Assembly (NCBI GenBank): GCA_029168955.1
Contig: JAPDOI010000139.1
Coordinates: forward strand, 248,001-312,000
Source: Aplectana chamaeleonis
Taxonomy: Eukaryota > Nematoda > Chromadorea > Rhabditida > Cosmocercidae
Length of the DNA: 64,000 nt
Direction of reading: 5' to 3'
The notes under the pieces are model-generated. The model worked only from the letters and a program-made list of their open reading frames with translations, was not told the DNA's origin and did not search any database. Of the stretch, positions 55,258 through 64,000 are shown piece by piece (the stretch's first letter is position 1; each line of letters starts with the position of its first letter). Position numbers and translations under genes: made by a program.

Positions 55258-55600
55258 ACTGGTAGCGCGCTTCGTATAGAGCGCTAGAGGTAGCGCGGTT
55301 TCAGAGGGTCTGTCGCGCTTCCCGTAGCGCGCCTTGCAAGTACTTGATATCAAACAGCGCTAAGATCTCCATGATAGCGCGTTTAGGCTATGCCAAGCGC
55401 GTTTGGGCTATGCCAGGCGCGGTTAGGCTATGTCAAGCGCGTTTGGTCAATGCCAAGCGCGTTTAGGCTATGCCAAGCGCGGTTGGGCTATGCCAAGCGC
55501 GTTTGGGCGAAGACAAGCGCGCGCCTGCATAGTTCTTGATTGCAGATTGCGCTATACCGTCCCCATAGCGCGTTTGCGCTAGTTTTGGCGCGCGCTACCG
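55258..55600. repeat. 20-bp tandem array, TAGCGCG-rich
   Basis: About eight units of GCGCGTTTAGGCTATGCCAA (55,376-55,530) with variants GGTTAGGCTATGTCAA and GTTTGGGCGAAGACAA. Flanked by GGTAGCGCG motifs at 55,260-55,330. Confidence 0.9.
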
Positions 55601-56360
55601 CGATTCTTAATGCCGCCCCTGGATTGGGCTGTCGCAGCGCTCATTCGAAAGAGGATCAGAAAGTAAAGTTGTAGGCCGAGTCTCAGGTCGATTGGTCCCG
55701 TTTAGGCCGAGAACGGGAAGTCGGTGATCTGGGGTCGTTTCGAAAACAAAATCATCAGGGTGGCGCTCGGCGGAAACGCCTTCAGACATGTTGTTTCTGC
55801 TCTAAAAGACTCTACACTGACTGCAGTTGCAGCCACGGGCATTTTGAGCTCGAGCGAAAAACGATGTCTGTGTCTACAGGGGTGAGGAAACGGATGTTAA
55901 ACATTAAGTTTTACTTTCGCCACGTCAATAAATTGGTCTCACATACTTGTATATAACTCGTCCTTGATCTGTACGGTTGATATGAAGTCAAATATTTACA
56001 CTATTTAGACATCTAGCTTCAGTTTTCGTACACTGATTGGTTCTATTAACCCTATATGCCTTGCTTGCAGGGTAAGACAAGTGTGAGCTCAAAATGAAGA
56101 GCTCTCGATGCTGATTCTATATATGCCCCTAGCAACCAAAACGGACCACATTGAAGAAAGTTATGACGAAGCGGCGCTGGCGGAAAAGAGCGCCGAAAAC
56201 GCCGTTTCTCCCAAAGTCGCGGGCGGTATTTACACCAAAACGCTTGTTCGCAGCCGTTATTTTGCCGGGCATGGCTCGTCTTCTACCGTTCTTTCGACAC
56301 TGGGAGCCCAGGATCCTTCTCGCCTATCATTCCACTGTGGAAAGTCAACGAGGATGATCA

Positions 56361-56380
56361 TCGTGAACGCTGCCTTTGAT
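56361..56380. mobile_element. Isolated AGGCAGTG-family terminus
   Basis: ATCGTGAACGCTGCCTTTGA is a diverged right end. A diverged left-type end (TTAAAGGTGTTCACGA) lies at 46,624, outside the other arm, so the giant inverted repeat may itself be bracketed by this family's termini. Confidence 0.5.
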
Positions 56381-57028
56381 CCCCGCTATCGTTCTGAAGC
56401 AGGCCACAATATAATGCCAGACCGAAAACAATTAGGAGAACTTATATTTTGAATAAAATCAATCGCGCCTCTATTTCCTATTAAGATCGGAAGCTTGTCG
56501 GTGGGTGTAACCTATCATTCATGGGAGCATGTCGACTTTTTCCTCGCTTTTTCTCGCTTATATGAGATTTGGCAGAGTTGCTATACACGGCGACCGGACT
56601 GTAACATCAGAAAATACCCCTGAGGTTAGAGTGTGTCTTTAGATGCATAATCGCCAAGCAATGAATGCGGCAATTTTCTGATTATTTAGTTGCCCGGAAT
56701 GGGATGCAGTGATCTTTTACCAGTTGACCCAAAACTACAATTCTTGAAATCCAATCTTATGGAACGACCATTGTAAAGCTCTAGCAAAATAAGAAACCAA
56801 ATTTTGTTTTAAGAAGTCTTTCATGAATAGCCGGAGAAGTCCCCGTAACTCTCGCCATCGCTACCATACTCCCCAACGTAGTTCGACTCATCGAAAGCTA
56901 TCTGGAATAAAATATTATTGGAAACTCCTATCCTCATACAGACGTGATGAATAACATCTGAAGGACTCCACTGAGTTTTTGCGAAAGCGATGCACATATA
57001 GATTCCACGCAATCAATTTAGTCTGGTG
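56380..57028. other. No gene recognised
   Basis: Unremarkable AT-rich DNA with short frames only. Confidence 0.5.
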
Positions 57029-57146
57029 AATGGACAGGGCTGCGGCCATAGATCGACACCCGCGATCGTGACCCCATTGGCCGGTGATGCCGCCAACACC
57101 GCACGGCCAGCACCCTGGTCCATTCGTCAGGCTAAATATAATACGG
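57028..57146 (+). repeat. SINE-like repeat, second full copy
   Basis: TAGTCTGGTGAATGGAC, GGCCATAGATCGACACCCGC and GATCGTGACCCCATT, then GCCGCCAACACCGCACGGCC and GTCAGGCTAAAT. It follows the 28.35-kb copy across both halves. Confidence 0.5.
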
Positions 57147-57149
57147 AAA

Positions 57150-58555
57150 TCATACGATTGCATCCGTTTTCACTTCAGGTGAGATACCGTTATTGAAGTT
57201 AAGTTATACAGTTTCAAATTAAGTCACTCACCCTTCCTCTATGCACTCCTTTCGCTAGACTCAGCGAGTAGTTTGATGCTTTCGCAGTTTCTTCCCGAGG
57301 TCCCAAAACCGCCATTTCCACACCTGAATCACAGACCACTGTTCTTGAACAAGCGAGATTTTCCACACATCCAATATGTAGTGAACCGATTTCATGATTT
57401 TCCTCAGCACTGCATCCAATATTCGGATGTATGTACGAGGGCGCCCTCATGGATTGGGAAGGTGGAATCTGTTTAAAATCTAAAGCTGATAAAGAGTTTT
57501 ACATAATTCTGTTCTATGGGTTAGAACACCTGCGGAAATGTGGGGAAAATTTTGCGTGTGTGCAAAATTTTCCTCGCTTCCCCCCAATTTCGGCCTCAGC
57601 TCCTTTTTCATTATCCTACATACTTTTCGAACCAGGCTGGATTTAGAACTTTTCGAAAAAAAAGTTTTTGGAAAAGAACAAAAAAGACTAGTTGGAATCG
57701 TCCTGAGCATCTATGGTCTCCTTACCAGATTTAGTCTAGTACATGAGTGGGGTTGCGGAGGTAGATCGTCGCGCGCGTTGGAAACCTTGCTGACCGGTGG
57801 TGTTGCGAACGTCAAGCAGCAATTTTTCGCGCTTCGTCAATTCACTAGACTACACTTGACAGGGAGACCATACATGCAGCCCACTATCGGCAACCTAAAA
57901 AAGAGCTGCTACCGTTGTCATCGTCCGTTTGCTTATACACCTCGCTCAGTTGCGTTGAATTGAGATACGTCGCGTCTTCAGCGTCTGGAGTCGTAACCAC
58001 TAGAATTTTACGGATGAGAAAGTGTTACAGGATTGAAGGTAAGCATTGTTGGAATATAAATTAGTAACTTTCCGATCAAGCTCGTCCATCGCCATTTGAT
58101 GGGTGGATCTAGAGCAGCTGGTTCTCAAAATCAAAAGCGTAGCAGTCAAAGTTTCAGGAAATGACTCACCCCAACGAAAATAGAGAATCACGTCGAGGGT
58201 AGAGTTTCGTGCGTAGAATAGTATAGGAACATTTCTCCCTTTGGAAAGAATGCGACGAAACGAATGTGATTCGCAGCAGAACCTGAATGTTCACTTTTGA
58301 AATCTCGAAAACCAGCCTACTGATGGTTAAGGACACATTCCCTAGTTCACATTTACTTTTTTGAACCTTGATATCTGCCTTCAAAGCGTCAAACAAGATA
58401 GAAGTACCTGTATCCCACCGGCCGAAAATCGCCGTTCATTTTTCATCTCGACTGCCGTCGTATAACATCCTCCTGACAGATTGCGTCAATCGACTGCAGA
58501 CCAATCATTACTCTCGACGATTCGGTCGAGCCTTAAAATGTCAATGTGTTTCTAA
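57150..58555. other. No gene; repeat fragments
   Basis: GGAAAATTTTGCGTGTGTGCAAAATTTTCC near 57,545 is a short palindrome. Positions 57,747-57,800 match the tRNA-like half of the SINE-like repeat (GGTTGCGGAGGTAGATCG). The rest is unrecognised. Confidence 0.45.
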
Positions 58556-58557
58556 CT

Positions 58558-59120
58558 TGAAGGCAGTGTTCGCGATGATTTTCATTCCCGAGTTTTCCAC
58601 TCAAAACAAAGCGTTGACCACCAAGCGTTACCGAAATTACGATGAAACGGCGAGAAATGCACTAAAACGTGTTATTTCTGTGACATCATTCTCAGGCCTG
58701 GACTAGTTGTCCGATTGATGAACATGTTCACGGTGGTTTTCACCAATGAAAAATGGGGCTAATCGAAAATGGAAGAACAGACTGCACCTCGAGCAGCAAA
58801 CGGGCTGGATCATACTTTCTCAGCCAAAGTGGACTCGTTGTGGCTTTTATACACTTTTCTCGATTTTCGCGTTTTTTCCAGTTTCCGAAATTCCACCTAG
58901 AGTCAGCAGATCGGCGTTGCGGCGCTGGAAAATCTTCTGACTCGAGTGTGCGGCCGCAACCGCGCATACGCAATTGCGGACCGACCCCAGATAAGCACAG
59001 TAACACTATTTTATGTCAAATACAACATTCAGCTCACCAATCGGAACATTCATTGCATTACAATTGTGGGAAATACAGGTTCGTTTAAGTTTTCGAATGA
59101 TTTAAAGGCAATTCACGATA
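58558..59120. mobile_element. AGGCAGTG-family debris and truncated MITE
   Basis: GAAGGCAGTGTTCGCGATGA at 58,560 is a family terminus without an inverted partner; TTAAAGGCAATTCACGATAA at 59,103 is in the same orientation. Between them, 58,780-59,003 is the right part of the TACTGTGCTTATC MITE (GTGCGGCCGCAACCGCG, CCCAGATAAGCACAGTA). Confidence 0.6.
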
Positions 59121-60005
59121 ATCTCCAATTTTGAGATTACACTCTATATTGACTTTAGGGGTCTAAATGATGAATTGAGAAAAACGCGCCTACCCGAAAT
59201 CCTTTTCCAAGCATCACAGATGTTAGACAATGAAATCTTTAGACCTGTCAATATATCGGAATACTCTATTGTTCATGCTCGACCATAACTAATACTGTTT
59301 TGCCTAAAATATTCCTCCATTTCGATTAGCCGAATTTTTATATCTGATGACAGTATATATGTTCATCCAGGACAACTAATCCATTATAGAACAATGTCAC
59401 TGAAATACGACGTTTTAATGCGTGCCGTCTTCAATTATGGGTAACACTTAAACTCATTGTTTTATGTCATGGGAACGAAAATCAGCGTGAACACTTTCTG
59501 CTTAATAAACTCGAGTTGTGTTTCAAATCTTGCGGACGAACGATGGTATTTTCAAGGTGTATTATACAATAGCCGAAATATCAGCTCAAACCAAACTGAA
59601 GTGCTGAATTTCAGGTGAGTACAAAAGTCAATGGTAAAATGTTAAATTAGACAGGATAGCCGCATGTGGATATGTGTAATAAATAGATAAGCTGAGTATG
59701 AATAGGCACTAGGTGTGCGATAATTGCGCTGCGATTGCCGTTTGAATGGCATTTTTGATTTATTGCTGCTTGGTAGAAATTTTCTTAAACGGCGAAAATT
59801 CGTCAAAACAACATGGTTGATACAACTAACTGCAGTTTCTGTGTTGCTCAGATATGCGAAGCTGCAAAATAATTATTTGAATAGTTCCAGGTACTAGTTC
59901 CATCTATCTTTATACAATTGTACCAATGGAAATATTTTGGCTGGGTAATCAGAGGAATTCATTCAAGTTCTGCCGTTTGGGATTCAAATGTCTTTAATGA
60001 TCGAA
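59120..60005. other. No gene recognised
   Basis: AT-rich DNA with neither repeats nor splice-bounded frames that I could pick out. Confidence 0.5.
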
Positions 60006-60006
60006 T

Positions 60007-60105
60007 TTTAAAGGCAGGTTCACGATGAATCATTCAACTTATCTCCACGGTTTACGGAAGGTCTGTGCTCTATATACAATATGTTTAAAAGAAAACAGGG
60101 GGTGT
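60007..60105. repeat. AGGCAGTG-type left end shared with 46.6 kb
   Basis: TTAAAGGCAGGTTCACGATG followed by TATCTCCACGGTTTACGGAA and CTATATA matches 46,624-46,715. It ends near 60,100, where the LINE appears to begin. Confidence 0.72.
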
Positions 60106-60310
60106 GTATACAAGTCTGTTGGTACCTGCTCGTTGGTGCCCCCTGCTTCTACTGAACCCAGCAGACGTTTGAGTGTACACAGGGAACGTTCGAGCGATAT
60201 AGCGTGCACAACTATATCGCGAAAGTATCCCGCACATTGCATAAAAGTGTCGCCGTCCGGCACACTAAGGCCTCTGGTCCATAACACCTTAGGATCCGTA
60301 CCTAGGAGTC

Positions 60311-61317
60311 ATGGAGTCTTTGGCCACAAGCCACAATTTCGCCACCCTGAACTGTCGATCGCCGTCGAGTGATATCCAAAGAACTGCGCTATCCAGACTT
60401 CTGAGCTATTTCCATGCACCGTTTGCTGCTTTGCAGGAAACCCGCCTCAAGGATAGACCCGTCATCAGCGTCGGAGAGTACACCATCTACTGTGGTAACG
60501 CTGACGATAGGAGAGTGGGAGGCTGTGCAATAGCTGTAAGGAAGGATTTCAATGGTATGGTCAAGGAGTTTGGCTCAACGTCGTGCCGGAATGCATTCGT
60601 ACGACTGCGGGATCACAGAGGATTCAATCTGTGGATAGTGAGTGCTCATGCGCCCACTGAAACCGCCGAAGACAATTCGAAAGGATGCGTTTTATGAGGA
60701 ACTCAATACGTTGCTGGCCAGGGATACCTTGTCAACATGCTGTTGTCGTGGGGATTGACGCAAATGCGAAGATGGGACTTGATCAGGAATCCGAAGTACT
60801 CGGTAAATGGTTCTACCCAGTGGAGCAAACATCGGACAATGGCTACCGCCTTGTCGACTTTTGTGAACGCAGTGGTCTGATTATTGCATCGACATTCAAG
60901 AGGAATCATCGCCGCCATCAGCTTACGTGGCAGGGACCAACCCGGCTATCTCCAGAAGAGCAGCGGAAGCGGAAGATGACAACTTTGAAACTACAGCTTG
61001 ACTATGTCCTGACGAGGAATATTCCAGTATCGGACATTCGAAGATCTAGAGCTGTGTGGGATGTCGCATTCGATTCGGATCACCGTCCTGTTCTGTTGAA
61101 CTTCACTGCGAGGATTCATAAGAGGAAGCGAGGGGCTCAGCCTCTCCAGAGGATTGACATGACAAGTCTCAGAGATGAAGAGTGCAGAAGGAATTTCCGA
61201 CAACGCGTTTCTATTCACATCGGAGTACGGACTAAGAAGAAAATTTTGAGACGCGGATTCTTTTGTCAAGTGCATCCAGGACGCTTCGAAAGAGGCACTC
61301 CCGGTTGTACAGCCTAA
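60311..61317 (+). pseudogene. LINE endonuclease domain (frameshifted)
   Basis: Starts at ATG 60,311 (MESLATSHNFATLNCRS). This domain nicks target DNA to prime reverse transcription. The visible catalytic landmarks of the endonuclease/exonuclease/phosphatase fold are the Asn in TLNC, the Glu in LQETRLKD, the APT motif (SAHAPTE), GIDANAKMG, LDYVL and the SDHRPVLL His motif. A frame change near 60,690 joins the first piece (to 60,697) to the second (60,685-61,317), and another occurs near 61,260. As written it cannot encode an active enzyme. Confidence 0.9.
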
Positions 61318-63337
61318 GAAGAAGTTCGCCTACGTCTCAGAAGAAACAACATCTACCTACAACAGAGTATGTGCTCTCCGAACTGCAGGAAACTTCGTGG
61401 AGGAGAAGCGTCTGAGGAGGAAGTTGCGTCGGCAGCTTCAAAGTGACCGCGAACGAGAGTGGACGTGTAGAGCTAAGGAGTTCGAGAAGGCTTGGGATGA
61501 GAAGAATCCGAAGAAAGCCTACACGTTGCTGCGACAGTATAGCGGGAAGATGAAGAGATGTTCTCCTGTCTTGAACACTACCAATGGAGTTGCAGTTGGT
61601 GATGCGACGCTGCCAATATGGAAGGATTACTTCAGTTCACTACTGAATCGTCCAGCGCCATCAGTACCTGAGCTCCCGCATGTTCAGAGAGCACATTACG
61701 ATGTCAGTGAGGAACCGCCGACTGAGTCTGAAGTTTTGGATTGTGTCCGGAAAATGAAGAATGGAAAGGCAGGTGGAGATGACAACATCACTGCTGAAAT
61801 GCTGAAAGCTCTTCCTCCGTCTGGGATTCGTGAAATGACCAACACCATCCGTGCCATATGGATGAGCGAAAGGATACCCGATTCGTGGAGACATGCGATC
61901 ATCGTACCTCTTCACAAGAAGCTATCCTTCACGGATCCTAAGAACTACAGAGGAATCTCTCTACTTCGTGTCATGTACAAGGTTTTAGAACGTATCATTC
62001 TCGGAGCGACTTATCAAACATCGTGAAGGAACGACCAGAGATGAGCAAGCCGGTTTTCGACCTGGAGAGATCGACCATCGACCAAGTGTTCGTCGTGAGA
62101 AGAGTAATTGAATCGTGGCAGCGGTTTTCGAAGCCATTACAGCTTGCTTTTTGGACTTTGAAGCCGCGTTCGACTCTCCTCATCGTGATCGATTGCTCAA
62201 TGCTCTGCGAGCAGATGGAGTCCCGGAAAAGTATGTTCGGTTAATCGAGGACATGAACAAAGGAACAACAGCAGCAGTTCGTACACCTGTCGGATTTACG
62301 TCAGCTTTCAAGGTGAAAACAGGAGTAAGGGAAGGAGCCGTTGCAGGACCTTTTCTTTCAACTTCGCCGTTGATGACATCATGCGTAGAGTTGCAGAACA
62401 GTTTCCTGCGGATGTGATCCTAACACCATCAGGACGCTCCCTTGTCGACCTGGAGTACGCCGACGACATTGTGTTATTCGCTGAAAACAACGCAAAACTG
62501 CAAAGGATTGTGAACCTCGTTTCGAAGTATGCCGCAGCCTATGGACTTCGTCTTCGTCCCGACAAATGCAAGCAGATGTGGGTCTCTCAGAGGCCTTCAA
62601 CTGGAGTTTGTGTGGACGGACAACGTATCGAACTGGTGGACGATTTCTGTTATTTGGGCTGTTTGCTGAAGAACGATGGTAGTTATGCAGCGGATATTCG
62701 ACAACGATGTGCGAAAGCTACGTCTGCATTCAATTCTCTAACCAAGTGTTTGTGGTCTACCACCATCGCGAAGGAAGTCAAGTTGCGCGTCTACCTATCC
62801 GCTATTCGCCCTATCATGATGTACGGATCGGAGACGTGGGCAGCACCGAAAACGCAGATGGAAAGGTTGGATTGCACGGAGAGGAAGCTTTTTAGGCGTT
62901 TGCTTGGATATTTCTGGCCGCGTGTATGCCATAACGAAGACCTTTACAAGGAAATCGACGCAGTACATCAACGCTTGACACGAGGGAGGTGCCAGCATCT
63001 CCTAACGCCATCTCAAGCAGCAATAGAAAGTCGACTTCGACTGCTCGGGCATATACTAAGAAGAACGCCGGATCGTCTCGTACAACACGCTTTAAAAATG
63101 CTTCCAAATCCTGTCTGGAAACGGCCACCTGGGCGTAGGCGAAAGTTCTGGACGGATGTGGTTAAAGAGGATTTAAAGTCACTCGGCATCGAAAGACAGT
63201 TCAGGCGCGATGTTTCGTTTCGCAGGAAATGGAATAGTGACAGCTGGATGGAATGTGTTCAAATTGTGGCTGAAGACCGTGAAAAATGGACACGGCTGAC
63301 TTCTAGGACGGCACACCTCGGTGAAGATGCGGAATGA
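61260..63337 (+). pseudogene. LINE reverse transcriptase and C-terminal domain (frameshifted)
   Basis: Pieces at 61,260-62,026, about 62,023-62,417 and 62,381-63,337 together span the RTE reverse transcriptase. Motifs seen: NYRGISLL (61,942), DFEAAFD with a catalytic Asp (about 62,155), GVREGAVAGPF (about 62,318; Glu where Gln is usual) and YADDIVLFAE with the catalytic Asp pair (62,456). Downstream are the thumb-like YGLRLRPDKCK, a GSETWA motif, and the C-terminal RRRKFWTDVV to LGEDAE. At least three frame changes lie near 62,010, 62,130 and 62,355. The last 318 codons are intact, the best-preserved stretch of the window. Confidence 0.92.
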
Positions 63338-63389
63338 CCGCGTCAAGGCGAAAGCCAACCGATTAAGTCAAGTTAAGTCAAGTCATCTG

Positions 63390-64000
63390 CCTCGCCGTTC
63401 ACAATCACTGTTGAAGCGCGAGTTGACCGTTGATGAATCCGATCATAGATAAGGGTTTCTCCTTTCCAGCACTATTGCAATTTATCTAATGTCTAGCACA
63501 TACTTGGGAAAGGCTAGAAGAAAGCAGATTAAAATTTTTTTACCAAGAGCTAAATGCGTCTTTTTTTCAGAGTGATCAAAGGAAGAAGACGAGATTCGAG
63601 CTCAAAGCCATTCTTCTGCATCGTGCTGCTTAACCCTGAACAATCACTGAAACCTGGCTTCCAACCGAAAGTCATCCTCAAACGTCGCTCATCCCATATT
63701 TTTGTAGCCCAAGCCAATACTTCTTTGTTATGTTTCCACACTTCATCGATTTATTGAAATGCAATCTTCCCGATAAAAAAAACGAGTATGTGATCCTGTA
63801 TGTGCTGCGATTGGTCGATTCTGCGATGAAGGCGTCTGAAAAAAAAGATAGTATGCACTGAGGAAAAATGTTTCATTTCATAATCAACTATGGTTGATCA
63901 ATAAGTTTGAGGAGGGTCGTAAAGAGGAACCATCCAGAGAACAGTAGAGCAGCCAGCCCTGAGTAAACAAGGTCCAGGTCGGAGTTTGGTGCGCGATATT
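63390..64000. other. No gene recognised
   Basis: An acceptor-like CGTCTTTTTTTCAG at about 63,570 precedes a frame (63,554-63,757, Arg/Lys-rich, ending at a TGA) with no domain. It might be a terminal exon, but evidence is thin. Confidence 0.35.

Larger units (their letters stand above)
52523..55619. mobile_element. 3.1-kb inverted-repeat element (GGGGCGGCATTAAG ends)
   Basis: Left GGGGCGGCATTAAGG, then GGTAGCGCGCGCCAAAACT. The right end is the inverse of GGGGCGGCATTAAGA and GGTAGCGCGCGCCAAAACT. Inside are TAGCGCGC-rich terminal zones, the dispersed repeat shared with 4.8-6.0 kb, a hAT-like MITE and a 20-bp tandem array. No transposase seen. GGGGCGGCAT also starts the palindromes at 26.7 and 39.4 kb, so the ends may be related. 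Confidence 0.8.
51428..56230. repeat. Giant inverted repeat, right arm (interrupted)
   Basis: Inverse of 46,924-48,955, split into 51,428-52,522 and 55,620-56,230 by a 3.1-kb insertion. A block around GTCGCAG.GCT.ATTCGAAAGAGGAT occurs on both sides of the insertion (52,383 and 55,629), so about 140 bp is duplicated there. No coding content recognised. Confidence 0.87.
60105..63385 (+). mobile_element. RTE-clade LINE, near full length, inactive
   Basis: A non-LTR retrotransposon with an apurinic-like endonuclease followed by reverse transcriptase in one original frame, now broken. The 3' end is a short run of AAGTCAAGTTAAGTCAAGTC rather than poly-A, which suits the RTE clade. A presumed 5' leader occupies 60,105-60,310. 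No clear target duplication was identified. Confidence 0.9.

Overview
This window looks like repeat-rich, gene-poor DNA from a strongylid (hookworm-like) nematode. The strongest clue is a degenerate RTE-clade LINE at about 60.1-63.4 kb. Its endonuclease and reverse transcriptase closely match the type I know from hookworm genomes. A second, 3'-terminal fragment of the same family lies on the minus strand at 18.7-19.0 kb. Other signs of a nematode chromosome are short GT-AG introns, no bacterial gene organisation, no operon-like dense coding, and a density of inverted-repeat elements above one per 2 kb. I see no rRNA, no convincing tRNA, no CRISPR array and no complete host gene. Most open frames in this window are chance frames through repeats. 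A few short exon-like segments may belong to host genes with long, transposon-filled introns (19,548-19,657 is the best; also 13.57-14.12 kb, 18.35-18.47 kb, 3.77-3.88 kb).

Layout. 0-10 kb: a TTAA-flanked MITE, a diverged ~370-bp duplication rich in CACGTG palindromes, a hAT-type MITE made of TTCGAA iterations, and a long foldback. 10-20 kb: low-complexity tandem DNA, possible exons, a second TTCGAA element, and a TA-flanked GC-rich palindrome. 20-25 kb: a MITE beside a broken hAT-like transposase. 25.5-28 kb: a four-level nest of inverted-repeat elements. 28-30.2 kb: a SINE-like repeat, then three back-to-back palindromes and a complete TIR element. 33.2-35.3 kb (minus strand): a broken, probably Kolobok-like transposase. 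37.4-45.1 kb: a 6.3-kb TIR element packed with satellites that has split a MITE exactly. 46.6-56.4 kb: a giant imperfect inverted repeat, itself carrying inserted elements that carry further elements. 58-64 kb: MITE debris and the LINE.

How the parts fit. The dominant story is serial nesting. Several insertions can be read against an uninterrupted copy elsewhere in the window, which gives target sites without any database: TTAA or TA for the AGGCAGTG MITEs, 8 bp for the TTCGAA family, and about 2 bp for the 6.3-kb element. The Kolobok-like transposase is of interest because that superfamily is known for TTAA targets, matching the window's most abundant MITE family. That link is inference. All product calls rest on reading translated motifs by eye; nothing was searched.
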